Of a DNA stretch of 47,756 nucleotides, positions 1 through 9,692 are shown one piece after another. The DNA is from Flavobacterium macrobrachii (lineage in GTDB: Bacteria; Bacteroidota; Bacteroidia; Flavobacteriales; Flavobacteriaceae): contig NZ_JACTAC010000019.1 of the NCBI RefSeq assembly GCF_014486675.1, positions 1 to 47,756 on the forward strand, written 5' to 3'. The position numbers and the translations under genes were made by a program. Every line of letters starts with the position of its first letter. Position 1 is the first letter of the stretch. Under the pieces are notes generated by a model. That model saw only the letters and a program-made list of their open reading frames with translations, searched no databases and was not told where the DNA came from.

Positions 1-4
1 ATAA

Positions 5-1060
5 TGCACTACGGGTAATATTTTATTTATTTTCATTTCAATACTATTTATCAATTGTAGTGGTGACAGTGATAGTGGCGAAAACCAATCGGATACACCT
101 TCTAATCTAGTTATTAACGCTGATATAGTTGGGACTTCAGTAGCTAATCCAAATGGTGATGGTTCTGGTCTTGTTAATTTTAATGTTACTGCAGATAATG
201 CAACGTCTTACAAGGTTTTAATTGAAGGTCAAACAATAAATTCTACTACCGGAGTTTTTAGTCATACGTTTACCCAATCAGGTACCAATACATATACAAT
301 ACACGCTTCGGCATACAAAGGAAATAAATTTATATCATCTACAGTAAATATAACAGTTTATGTTGTATCTACAGTAGTCTGGTCTGATGAATTTAATACT
401 AATGGTGCGCCAGATAGTTCTAAATGGAGTTATGAAACTGGTACAGGTAATAATGGATGGGGAAATAACGAATTACAATATTACACTAATCGTCCTGAAA
501 ATGTAGTAGTTGATAATGGTGTTTTAAAGATTACCGCCAAAAGGGAGACATATAATGGAAGTGCTTTCACGTCTGCTAGGATTGTTACTAAAGATAGATA
601 TTCGGTTAAATATGGTAAAATTGAAATGAGAGCAAAACTTCCAGCTGGTGGTGGAACTTGGCCTGCACTTTGGATGTTAGGTAATAACATTAACTCAGTT
701 GGTTGGCCAGCTTGTGGAGAAATTGACATAATGGAGCATGTTGGAAATGATTTAAATAAAATTCACGGAACGTTACATTATCCTAATCACTCTGGTGGTA
801 ATGGTGTTTCGGGTTCTGTAGTTGTTCCTGGAGTTACTACTTCTTTCCATCTTTATTCTATTGAATGGGATGCTTCATTTATAAAGTTTTATGTTGATAA
901 TCAATTGTATCATACTTTTAATAATAACAACGAAACACCATTCAACAATCCGTTCTTTTTTATTTTCAACTGTGCAATAGGTGGAAATTTTGGCGGAGCA
1001 GTTGACCCAAATTTTACATCAGCTACTCTAGAAGTAGACTATGTGAGAGTTTACAATTAA
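5..1060 (+). CDS. PKD-GH16 beta-glucanase (laminarinase) lipoprotein, 5' end incomplete or broken
   Basis: Endo-beta-1,3-glucanase of family GH16 that would cut laminarin-like glucans at the cell surface. The open frame begins after an in-frame TAA at 2-4. It encodes a hydrophobic stretch ending in a lipobox-like FINCSG (about 44-64), an acidic Ser/Gly/Asp linker, a PKD-like beta-sandwich (about 100-370), then GH16 from VWSDEFN near 375. The catalytic motif GEIDIMEHVG (about 716-745) keeps the E-x-D-x-x-E triad, and the end VDYVRVYN is typical of the family. There is no ATG, GTG or TTG in this frame before the lipobox. An ATG at 4 is in another frame and stops after four codons. Either the start is unusual or a one-base frameshift lies before about position 20. 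The family call is firm; intactness is uncertain. Confidence 0.82.
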   Translation, partial: CTTGNILFIFISILFINCSGDSDSGENQSDTPSNLVINADIVGTSVANPNGDGSGLVNFNVTADNATSYKVLIEGQTINSTTGVFSHTFTQSGTNTYTIHASAYKGNKFISSTVNITVYVVSTVVWSDEFNTNGAPDSSKWSYETGTGNNGWGNNELQYYTNRPENVVVDNGVLKITAKRETYNGSAFTSARIVTKDRYSVKYGKIEMRAKLPAGGGTWPALWMLGNNINSVGWPACGEIDIMEHVGNDLNKIHGTLHYPNHSGGNGVSGSVVVPGVTTSFHLYSIEWDASFIKFYVDNQLYHTFNNNNETPFNNPFFFIFNCAIGGNFGGAVDPNFTSATLEVDYVRVYN

Positions 1061-1163
1061 TGTTTGTTTGAGTTTAGGTTACTTAATCCGTTAATAGCTT
1101 CTGATGAGTTTTCAGAAGCTAATTAATGGAGATTTTATGGAATTAAGTTAAAAAATAGAATAC

Positions 1164-2608
1164 ATGAAAAAATTAAAATATATTAAACTACTAAACCTTT
1201 TTTTAGCAATTGGAGTAACAAGTTGTGCCCAATCATCAGGTTCTGATGGAGATGACAATAACCCAACTCCAACTCCAATTACCAATCAAGTTGATTTTTG
1301 GAAAACAAAAGGAGATGAAACGGTAAAACTTCAAAAACAAACAAGCATTTTAGCTTTCTCAACAGCTGCAAATACCTTTCCCAATATTGATGTTTCTGAA
1401 AGTCAAACTTTTCAATCCGTTGATGGATTTGGTTTTACGTTAACTGGCGGAAGTGTTGAGGTAATCAATCAATTAACGGCTACCAAAAAGCAAGAATTGC
1501 TTCAAGAATTATTTGGCAATGGTGAAAACGGAATTTCAATCAATTACCTTCGATTAAGCATTGGGGCATCCGATTTAAGTAGTACTGTTTTTAGTTACAA
1601 CGATATACCAGCAGGTCAAACTGATGTTAATCTAACAAATTTCAGCCTTGCTGCTGATACAGATTTGATTGATATGTTACAAGAAATTCTGGCTATCAAT
1701 CCGAATATTAAAATAATGGCAACACCTTGGTCACCACCAGTTTGGATGAAAGATAATGCTAGTTCTGTAGGAGGAAGTTTACTGCCTCAATATTATAGTG
1801 CTTATGCTCAGTATTTTGTAAAATATATTCAAGCTATGCAAGCCGAAGGAATTAGAATTGATGCCATAACGCCACAAAATGAACCATTACATCCAGGAAA
1901 CAATCCTAGTATGTTTATGTCTGCAACTCAACAAGCTGATTTTATCAAAAATAATTTAGGACCAGCTTTTCAATCAGCAGGGATTACAACTAAAATTGTG
2001 ATTTATGATCACAATTGTGATAATACAACTTATCCAACTTCAATATTATCAGATTCTAATGCAAACACATTTATCGATGGTTCAGCTTTTCATCTTTATG
2101 CAGGGGATATTTCTGCTTTGAGTACAGTTCGCAATGCTTTCCCGAATAAAAATGTCTATTTCACTGAACAATACACAGCTTCTACAGGAAGTTTTGGTGG
2201 TGATTAAAATGGCATTTAAAAAATGTAATCATTGGTTCAATGCGCAATTGGAGTAAAACAGCATTAGAATGGAATTTAGCAAACAATGGTTCTTTTGGAC
2301 CACATACCAATGGTGGTTGTACAACTTGTAAAGGTGCAATTACTGTAAACGGAAGTACAAGTTATACTAAAAACGTTGGCTTTTATATTGTTGGTCATGC
2401 TTCTAAATTTGTTCAAGCAGGTTCACAAAGAATTGCTTCAACACAAACCGGAAATTTAAATAGCGTTGCTTTTAAAACTCCTGCTGGAAAAAAAGTACTG
2501 ATTGTAGAAAATGATGGGAACGCTTTTGAAATTTTTAATATAAAATACAACGGTAAATGGGTAATGGTTTCTCTTGATGCTGGAGCTGTTGGAACATTTG
2601 TTTGGTAA
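1164..2608 (+). pseudogene. GH30 beta-glucanase lipoprotein, frameshifted
   Basis: Family GH30 glycosidase, probably acting on beta-1,6 branches or glucosyl chains of laminarin-type glucan. The N-terminus has a lipoprotein signal with cleavage before Cys21 (TSCAQ) and an Asp/Pro/Thr linker. The acid/base Glu is E240 in TPQNEP and the nucleophile E335 in YFTEQY. The frame stops at 2205-2207 just after GSFGGD. Restoring one T around 2200-2205 (GGTGATTAAAA read as GGTGATTTAAAA) gives LKWHLKNVIIGSMRNWSKT and continues without a stop to 2608, so a single-base deletion explains both halves. The truncated product (347 residues) keeps both catalytic residues but loses the end of the barrel and the C-terminal beta-domain. 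It is followed by an intact GH30 gene after 13 bases. Confidence 0.85.
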
Positions 2609-2621
2609 TAAAAAACAGATT

Positions 2622-4079
2622 ATGATAAATAAAATATACTTAGGATTACTTCTATCAACAATATTCGGATTTGCGCAACCAAAAGTTAAGTCTGATAAGA
2701 AGATGTTTTCAACAAAAGATAAAACGGTTACAGTCTATACATCAGCAGATAGTTCTGATTTAAAAATGTCAAAAACTGCCGATTTACGATTTACAGAATT
2801 AAAGCAACCATTAGAAACACAGTTTTGTCTTTTTGTAAATCCTAATAAACAATTTCAAACTTTTCTTGGTATTGGTGGAGCAATTACCGATGCTAGCGCT
2901 GAGGTTTTTGCTAAATTACCAAAACAACAACAACAGCAGTTTTTTGAGGCTTATTTTTCTAAAGATAAAGGAATTGGCTATACATTGTTGAGAACTAACA
3001 TGAATAGTTGTGACTTTAGTTCTGGTTCTTATACTTATATCAAAGAAGGCGATAAAGACCTAAAAACGTTTGACATTGCACCGGATAGAAAATTCAAACT
3101 TCCTTTGATAAAAAGTGCAATGAATTTGATAGGCAATGATGCAACTTTTTACATCAGTCCTTGGTCGCCACCTGCTTTTATGAAAAGCAATAATCACATG
3201 CTTAAAGGAGGAAAATTGTTACCAGAATTCTATCAACCTTGGGCAAACTACTACGTTAAATACATTCAAGCGCTAGAAAAAGAGGGAATTCCAGTTTGGG
3301 GATTGACTATTCAAAACGAACCAATGGCAACTCAAATTTGGGAGTCATGTATTTACTCAGCCGAAGAAGAAAGAGATTTTCTTAAAAATTATCTTGGACC
3401 AACATTAGAAAAAAATGGTTTTTGTAATAAAAAGATAACCGTTTGGGATCATAATAGAGATTTAATGGTTCAACGTGCTAGTACGATTTTGGACGATGCC
3501 GAAGCAAAAAAATACGTTTGGGGATTAGGATTTCATTGGTACGAAGATTGGAGTGGAGGCGAACCAATGTTTAATAATGTTGGCTTAGTAAACGAAATGT
3601 ATCCTGATGTAAATTTAATGTTTACTGAAGGTTGCAACGAAAAATTTGATGCTTTAAAATACCAACTTTGGAAAAATGGCGAACGTTATGCCAAGTCAAT
3701 GATTAATGATTTCAATAACGGAACAGTTGCCTGGACAGATTGGAATATATTATTGGATCAATTTGGCGGACCAAATCACGTTAAAAACTTCTGTTTTGCT
3801 CCAATTCATGGAGATACTTCTACTGGTCAATTAATTTTTACTCCATCATATTATATGATTGGACATTTTTCAAAATTTATTGCTAAAGGTGCAAAAAGAG
3901 TAAGTACTTCTCCAAGTAGAAGTACTTTACTTTCAACTTCCTTCTTAAATCCTGATGGAAAAATGGTTACTGTTGTATTTAATCAAAGTAATAAAGAAGT
4001 AACCTATAATTTATGTATTGATACTGCTGCAACCGAAGTAAAAATTCCAGCCAAAGGAATGCAAACGTTGATATATTAA
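2622..4079 (+). CDS. GH30 family glycoside hydrolase (intact copy)
   Basis: Secreted GH30 enzyme of 485 residues, comparable with bacterial beta-1,6-glucanase or glucosylceramidase-like members. The start at 2622 was chosen because it gives a clean signal peptide (MINKIYLGLLLSTIFGFAQ); an upstream in-frame ATG at 2574 lies inside the preceding gene and would place charged residues before the signal. The acid/base is E233 in TIQNEP and the nucleophile E336 in MFTEGC, both in the correct context (WSPPAFMK, GFHWYEDW). Gly/Thr-rich beta-strands at the C-terminus form the usual GH30 side domain. It sits 13 bases after the broken GH30 and 48 bases before the GH5 gene, in one apparent operon. The second copy may compensate for loss of the first, although the two sequences are only distantly alike. 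Confidence 0.9.
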   Translation: MINKIYLGLLLSTIFGFAQPKVKSDKKMFSTKDKTVTVYTSADSSDLKMSKTADLRFTELKQPLETQFCLFVNPNKQFQTFLGIGGAITDASAEVFAKLPKQQQQQFFEAYFSKDKGIGYTLLRTNMNSCDFSSGSYTYIKEGDKDLKTFDIAPDRKFKLPLIKSAMNLIGNDATFYISPWSPPAFMKSNNHMLKGGKLLPEFYQPWANYYVKYIQALEKEGIPVWGLTIQNEPMATQIWESCIYSAEEERDFLKNYLGPTLEKNGFCNKKITVWDHNRDLMVQRASTILDDAEAKKYVWGLGFHWYEDWSGGEPMFNNVGLVNEMYPDVNLMFTEGCNEKFDALKYQLWKNGERYAKSMINDFNNGTVAWTDWNILLDQFGGPNHVKNFCFAPIHGDTSTGQLIFTPSYYMIGHFSKFIAKGAKRVSTSPSRSTLLSTSFLNPDGKMVTVVFNQSNKEVTYNLCIDTAATEVKIPAKGMQTLIY

Positions 4080-4127
4080 TTGTCAATTTGAAAACAGTTG
4101 AGAACTTTCTTAATCCAAAAATTGAAT

Positions 4128-5876
4128 ATGAACACTTTATGTAAAAAATTGTTGTTTTTCAGTTTGTTTCCATCCTTCATCTTTGCGCAAGGGTTTGTTC
4201 ATCGTGATGGACAAAATATTGTTGATGAAAATGGAAAAAACCTAGTTTTTCGTGGGTTAGGTCTTGGCGGTTGGATGGTTCAAGAAGGTTACATGATTAA
4301 AACTGGAGAATTTGCTGGACCACAATTTAAAATTAGAGAAAAAATTGTAGATGTAATTGGCGAAGAAAATACGGTTGAGTTCTATAAAAATTATAAAAAT
4401 AACGGAATAACAAAAGCCGATATCGATTCGCTTGCGGCATGGGGATTTAATTCGGTTAGATTGCCAATGCATTACAATTTATATACACTTCCAATTGAAA
4501 AGGAACCCGTTAAAGGACAAAACACTTGGTTAGATGAAGGTTTCAAAATGACAGATGATTTACTCCAATGGTGTACTGAAAATAAGATATACCTAATTTT
4601 AGATTTACATGCAGCTCCTGGCGGACAAGGAAAAGATACCAATATCTCGGATTATGATGAAACCAAACCATCATTGTGGGAAAGCAAAGAAAACCAAGAG
4701 AAAATGATTGCTTTTTGGAAAAAAATAGCTGAACGCTACAAAGATAGTCCTTGGATTGGAGCTTATGACATTATTAACGAACCCAATTGGAATTTTTCAG
4801 CAACCAATAAAAATGGCTGTGATGAAAAACTAAACTCACCTTTACGCGAGTTACAAGTGAAAGTTACGCAAGCTATTCGCGAAGTAGATAATAATCATTT
4901 GATATTTATTGAAGGAAACTGTTGGGGAAATAATTATAATGGAATTTTTCCACTTTGGGATGATAATACTGCTGTGAGTTTTCATAAATATTGGAATTAT
5001 AATGATGTAGCCAGCATAAACCAGTTCTTGGAATATAGAAAAAAATACAATGTTCCAATTTGGCTTGGTGAAAGTGGCGAAAATTCTAATGCATGGTTTA
5101 CCGATGCCATCCGATTGATGGAAAATAATAATATTGGTTGGGCATTTTGGCCAATGAAAAAAATCGATAACATTGCTGGAGTTACTTCGGTTATTCAACC
5201 AAAAGGTTATGATAAATTATTGCATTATTGGGAAAAAGGAACCAATAAACCTAGTAAAGAAGAAGTCAAAGAAATTTTATTTCAAGTAGCCGAAAATTAC
5301 AAAATGAGTAGAGTTGAAGTGAAAACAGACGTAATCGATGCTATGTTTAGACAAGTAAACTCTACGGATACTAAACCCTTTAAAAGACATAAACTTCAAG
5401 GAAAAGTATTTGCAACAGAGTTTGATTTAGGACAAATAAATCAGGCGTATTTTGATAAAGATGCTTATAATTATTGGGTTTCTTCTAATGAAAGTACACA
5501 TTGGAATAAAAGCAATAAAATGCGTAACGACGCCGTTGATATTGAAGAATGTAATGATAAAGTAACCAATGGTTATCAAATTTCTTATATTGAAGATGGC
5601 GAATGGTTACAATATACCGTGGAACTTGAAAGCGCAAAATCCGTTGAAGTTGAAATTCGATATCTAGCAGGTAAAACAAGTGGTGAAATTTATTTATCGG
5701 ATGCTGATGGAAATGTAATTTCAAGCTCAGTTATAATTGAAGGAAATGATAAATCTCCAGTTTGGCAAAATGCTTCTTTTGGAAAAGTAAAGCTTAATAC
5801 AGGACAAAATAAATTAAGAATGCAATTTGTAAAAGGAGGCGATTTTAAAGTTAATTATATCGAATTTAAAAAATAA
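4128..5876 (+). CDS. GH5 family glucanase with C-terminal CBM6-like domain
   Basis: Secreted 582-residue GH5 enzyme, probably an exo- or endo-acting beta-glucanase. The start at 4128 begins directly at the signal peptide (MNTLCKKLLFFSLFPSFIFA); a TTG at 4098 would add ten residues and is less likely. The TIM barrel has the GH5 acid/base E218 in DIINEPNW and the nucleophile E315 in IWLGESGEN, with FRGLGLGGW near residue 42 and the conserved barrel Arg in NSVRLPMHYN. Residues about 440-582 form a beta-rich domain with GEWLQYTVEL and a C-terminal INYIEFKK-like strand, as in family 6 carbohydrate-binding modules. It lies between the GH30 and GH3 genes on the same strand. GH5 is clear from the residues; the exact subfamily and substrate are inferred from the neighbours. 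Confidence 0.88.
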   Translation: MNTLCKKLLFFSLFPSFIFAQGFVHRDGQNIVDENGKNLVFRGLGLGGWMVQEGYMIKTGEFAGPQFKIREKIVDVIGEENTVEFYKNYKNNGITKADIDSLAAWGFNSVRLPMHYNLYTLPIEKEPVKGQNTWLDEGFKMTDDLLQWCTENKIYLILDLHAAPGGQGKDTNISDYDETKPSLWESKENQEKMIAFWKKIAERYKDSPWIGAYDIINEPNWNFSATNKNGCDEKLNSPLRELQVKVTQAIREVDNNHLIFIEGNCWGNNYNGIFPLWDDNTAVSFHKYWNYNDVASINQFLEYRKKYNVPIWLGESGENSNAWFTDAIRLMENNNIGWAFWPMKKIDNIAGVTSVIQPKGYDKLLHYWEKGTNKPSKEEVKEILFQVAENYKMSRVEVKTDVIDAMFRQVNSTDTKPFKRHKLQGKVFATEFDLGQINQAYFDKDAYNYWVSSNESTHWNKSNKMRNDAVDIEECNDKVTNGYQISYIEDGEWLQYTVELESAKSVEVEIRYLAGKTSGEIYLSDADGNVISSSVIIEGNDKSPVWQNASFGKVKLNTGQNKLRMQFVKGGDFKVNYIEFKK

Positions 5877-5891
5877 AAAAGCAAATTTACA

Positions 5892-8117
5892 ATGAAAAAA
5901 AGTTTATCTATCGGTTTTTTTATACTGTATTCTTTTGTCTCAGCACAAAATAGTACTATTGATAAAAAAGTAGAAAATCTTCTGAAACAAATGACTTTAG
6001 AAGAAAAAATTGGTCAATTAAATCAATATACTGGGGATAATACTTTAACGGGACCATTAACTATTAATCCTAATAAAAAAGAAGAAATAAAACAAGGAAA
6101 AATAGGTTCAATGCTAAATATTCTTGGTGCAGAATATACCAGACAATATCAAGAGTTAGCGATGCAATCGCGCTTAAAAATCCCATTACTTTTTGGTCTT
6201 GATGTAATTCATGGATACAAAACAACTTTTCCTATTCCTTTGGCAGAAGCTGCCAGTTGGGATTTAGCTGCAATGGAACTTTCAGCTAGAGTTGCAGCAC
6301 GCGAAGCAGCCGCAAGCGGTATTCATTGGACATTTGCTCCAATGGTAGATGTATCTCGAGATCCAAGATGGGGAAGAGTTATGGAAGGTGCTGGTGAGGA
6401 TACATTTTTGGGATCAAAAATTGCTTATGCAAGAGTGAAAGGTTTTCAAGGGGATAAGTTAGGTGAATTAAACTCTGTTTTAGCTTGTGCAAAACATTTT
6501 GCCGCTTATGGTGCAGCAATTGGAGGAAGAGATTACAATTCAGTTGATATAAGCGAAAGAACCTTGTGGGAAACCTACTTGCCTCCTTTTAAAGCTGCTG
6601 TTGATGCAGGAGCAGCGACCTTTATGAATTCTTTCAATGATATTAATGGAGTACCAGCTACTGGCAATAGTCATATTCAACGTGATATATTAAAAGGAAA
6701 ATGGAATTTTAGCGGTTTCGTTGTTTCAGATTGGGGTTCAATAGGTGAAATGATTGCCCATGGTTATGTTAAAAATGGAAAAGAAGCCGCATATGCTGCT
6801 ATAATGGCTGGAAGTGATATGGACATGGAAAGTAATGCTTATCGAAATAATCTAAAGCAACTGGTTGAAGAAGGTAAAGTGCCAAACTCAATTTTAGATG
6901 ATGCAGTGAGAAGAATTCTTAGAAAGAAATTCGAATTAGGACTTTTTGATAATCCATACAGATTTAGCGACTCAAAACGTCAACAAAAAGAATTAAATAA
7001 TACAGAAAATACTAAAGCCGCAAGAGAAGTAGCAGCAAAAAGTATTGTGTTATTAAAAAATGAAAATAAAGTATTGCCATTATCAAAGGAGACAAAAACA
7101 ATAGCGTTTATTGGTCCAATGGTGAAATTTAAAAGAGCTAATCATGGTTTTTGGGCTATTGATTTAAAAGATGTTGATTCAACATATATCGTTTCTCAAT
7201 GGGAAGGAATTCAAAAAAAAGTAAGTAAAAATACTAAACTACTTTACGCTAAAGGTTGTGGAATTAATGATAGCAGTAAAGATGGTTTTAAAGAAGCCAT
7301 TGATGTTGCTAATCAAGCTGATGTAGTTATTGTAAGTGTAGGAGAAAAGTACGATATGAGTGGTGAAGCAAAAAGTCGAAGCTCTATAACTATTCCTGGT
7401 GTTCAAGAGGAATTAATCAAAGAATTACAAAAAACAGGTAAACCAATAGTGATATTAATTAATGCAGGTCGTCCACTTGTTTTCAACTGGACTGCCGATA
7501 ATATGCCAACTATCGTCTATACTTGGTGGTTAGGTTCTGAGGCAGGAAATGCTATTGCTGATGTTTTATTTGGAGATTACAACCCTTCAGGTAAACTGCC
7601 GATGTCTTTCCCAAGAACAGAAGGACAAATTCCTATTTATTATAATCATTATAATACAGGAAGACCAGCTAAAGATGATAACGATAAAACGTATGTTTCA
7701 TAATATATTGATATACAAAATTCTCCAAAGTTTCCTTTTGGATATGGATTAAGCTATACTTCATTTACTTATACTGATTTAAAGCTTTCAAAAAATAAAA
7801 TCAACAGAAATGAAGAAATTGCGGTTTCTTTAAAAATTACCAATTCAGGAAAAATGGCAGGTGAAGAAGTGGTTCAGCTTTATTTAAGAGATAGATTTGC
7901 TTCCATCGTTCGTCCTGTAAAAGAATTAAAAGGATTTAATAAAATAGCTCTTCAAGCAGGAGAAACAAGGGAAGTTAAGTTCATTATAAATAACGAGACC
8001 ATTTCGTTTTACAATAATAACATTGAGTTAATATCAGAAGCAGGAGAATTTGATGTAATGGTTGGTTCATCTTCTGAAGACATTAGATTAAATAGTGAGT
8101 TTGAATTAGTCGATTAA
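5892..8117 (+). pseudogene. bglX: GH3 beta-glucosidase (BglX-like) interrupted by an in-frame TAA
   Basis: Periplasmic beta-glucosidase that would release glucose from oligosaccharides made by the GH16/GH30/GH5 enzymes. It has a signal peptide, N-terminal GH3 barrel, the KHF motif (K201-H202), the nucleophile Asp280 in VVSDWGS, and the second alpha/beta domain to about residue 600. The frame is cut by TAA at 7701-7703 after KTYVS. The same frame continues open from 7704 to 8117 with the expected KFPFGYGLSYTSF motif and a fibronectin-III-like C-terminal domain. One substitution (for example AAA to TAA) would explain this. Full length would be about 741 residues, normal for BglX. The 603-residue product lacks the FnIII-like domain and is probably unstable or inactive. 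The next gene starts 18 bases on. Confidence 0.85.
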
Positions 8118-8135
8118 AGTGTTATTTTACCAAAT

Positions 8136-8897
8136 ATGAAAAGAATTTTATTAATATTAATTTTAGTTTCAAATTTTTCATTAGGACAAAAAAATGAAAG
8201 GAGATTAGTTTGGGAAGAAAATTTTAATGGAAATGCATTAGATACTTTGTCATGGAATTTTGAACTAGGTAATGGATGTCCTAATGTTTGTGGTTGGGGT
8301 AATAACGAAAGACAAATTTATACAAAAGACAATCACGAACTCAAAGATGGTTTTTTAATTATAAACACTAAGAAAGAAGCTAGTAGTTATACATCAACTA
8401 GAATAACTACTGCTCAAAAAAAAGAATTTCAATATGGTAGAATAGAAGCAAGAGCAAAAGTTCCAACAGGAAAAGGTATTTGGCCAGCATTTTGGATGCT
8501 AGGTTCCAATATAAAAACAGTTGGTTGGCCAAAATGTGGTGAAATTGATATTCTAGAATATGTAGGTAAAGAACCTAGTACTGTTTTTACAACTCTTCAT
8601 ACTGAAGATAGTCATGGTAATTCAGTTAACTCCAGGAAGACAACAATAGTTGGTATAGAAGAAGGATTTCATCTTTATGCTATTGATTGGTCTGAAGAAA
8701 AAATTGATTTTTTTGTAGATAACAAACTTGTTTATTCTTTTTATCCAAAAGAAAAGAATGAAAAGACTTGGCCATTCGATCAAAAATTTTTCATTCTACT
8801 TAATGTAGCTGTTGGAGGAAATTTTGGTGGTCCAGAGGTTGATGACACGATTTTTCCTCAACAATTTAGTATAGACTACATCAAAGTTTATCAATAA
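8136..8897 (+). CDS. GH16 endo-beta-1,3-glucanase (laminarinase)
   Basis: Secreted 253-residue single-domain GH16 enzyme predicted to cleave internal beta-1,3 bonds of laminarin. The signal peptide ends near residue 17 (NFSLGQ). The catalytic motif GEIDILEYVG gives nucleophile E136, D138 and acid/base E141. WNFELGNG, GWGNNERQIY, GIWPAFWMLG and the end IDYIKVYQ match laminarinase-type GH16. Unlike the GH16 at the window start it has no PKD domain and no lipobox, so it is probably periplasmic or released rather than surface-anchored. It is intact and is the last gene of the locus before a gap and a new promoter. Short A/T hairpins follow it. Confidence 0.92.
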   Translation: MKRILLILILVSNFSLGQKNERRLVWEENFNGNALDTLSWNFELGNGCPNVCGWGNNERQIYTKDNHELKDGFLIINTKKEASSYTSTRITTAQKKEFQYGRIEARAKVPTGKGIWPAFWMLGSNIKTVGWPKCGEIDILEYVGKEPSTVFTTLHTEDSHGNSVNSRKTTIVGIEEGFHLYAIDWSEEKIDFFVDNKLVYSFYPKEKNEKTWPFDQKFFILLNVAVGGNFGGPEVDDTIFPQQFSIDYIKVYQ

Positions 8898-8930
8898 GAA
8901 TTGTTTTTTTGTAAAAAAACGAAATAAAAT

Positions 8931-8962
8931 TTGTTTTTTAAATTAAAATTATGTTAAATTTG
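8931..8962 (+). promoter_or_regulatory. Bacteroidota-type promoter of the ECF sigma gene
   Basis: TTG at 8931-8933, then 21 bases, then TAAATTTG at 8955-8962. This matches the TTG / TAnnTTTG -33/-7 arrangement known for Bacteroidota primary sigma factors. It lies about 95 bases before the ATG at 9058, leaving a leader of roughly 85-90 bases with no clear structure. Confidence 0.55.
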
Positions 8963-9057
8963 GCTAATTATTAATCGCAAAACTCTATTCGGCCTATTGA
9001 ATTAAAATTACTTTTTAAATTAAATAAGTTTCTCAACCCTTATTAAAAGGTAATTTT

Positions 9058-9645
9058 ATGGCTAAATCTCAAGTACCAGATTCTGTATTAGTACAAATGT
9101 ATATCTCCGGAAACGAAGATGCATTAGCTACACTTATTAATAGATATCAATCTAGAATATTCGGTTTTATTTACTCCAAAGTAAATGATAGAGATATTGC
9201 TGATGACTATTTTCAGGAAACATTTATTCGAGTAATCAATACGTTAAAATCTAAAAAATATTATGACGAGAAAGGTAAATTTCTTTCTTGGGTATTACGC
9301 ATTGCCAATAATCTAATCGTTGACGATTTTAGAAAAAACAAAAACATTAAAATGCTTCGCGATACTGAGGAGTTTTCTATTTTTTCTATAATTAAAGATG
9401 CTACACCAAGTGTAGAGTCTAATTTAATATCTACTCAAATAGGTTATGATTTACGAAAAATAATTGAAGAACTACCCTTAGATCAACAAGAAGTATTGAA
9501 AATGCGTTTTTTCCAAGAAATGACATTTAAGGAAATATCTGAAGCAACCAATGTTAGTATGAATACATCATTGGGTAGAATGCGATATGCTATAAACAAC
9601 ATGAGAAAAATTATTGAAAAAAATCAAATTTATTTGACGGCATAA
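9058..9645 (+). CDS. ECF-type RNA polymerase sigma factor
   Basis: Sigma-70 family factor of 195 residues with only regions 2 and 4, as in extracytoplasmic-function sigmas. Region 2 (about residues 22-95) contains YQSRIFGFIYSKV, the acidic DRDIADDYFQETF segment and GKFLSWVLRIANNLIVDDFRK, which fits -10 binding and DNA melting. Region 4 (about 130-185) has LPLDQQEVLKMRFF and the helix-turn-helix TFKEISEATNVSMNTSLGRM. No anti-sigma factor gene is adjacent; the only neighbour downstream is a 47-codon basic gene on the same strand. It lies right after the glucan locus but has its own promoter, so a role in that locus is not shown. Confidence 0.9.
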   Translation: MAKSQVPDSVLVQMYISGNEDALATLINRYQSRIFGFIYSKVNDRDIADDYFQETFIRVINTLKSKKYYDEKGKFLSWVLRIANNLIVDDFRKNKNIKMLRDTEEFSIFSIIKDATPSVESNLISTQIGYDLRKIIEELPLDQQEVLKMRFFQEMTFKEISEATNVSMNTSLGRMRYAINNMRKIIEKNQIYLTA

Positions 9646-9692
9646 ACAATATTTTAAAAAGTTTTGCGTTATGATATAAACACACAAATTAT

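Noticed and set aside
2195..2245. Programmed frameshift linking the two GH30 halves
   Set aside because: There is no slippery heptamer or downstream stem-loop, and the needed shift is simply a missing T; GH30 genes are not known to use frameshifting.
2574..2621. ATG at 2574 as the second GH30 start
   Set aside because: It lies within the end of the preceding GH30 frame and adds an acidic segment before the signal peptide at 2622.
4098..4127. TTG at 4098 as the GH5 start
   Set aside because: It would put ten residues before a clean signal peptide starting at 4128.
7701..7703. Recoded stop codon in GH3 (selenocysteine or similar)
   Set aside because: The codon is TAA, not TGA, and no recoding signal is visible. 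A nonsense mutation or base-call error is simpler.
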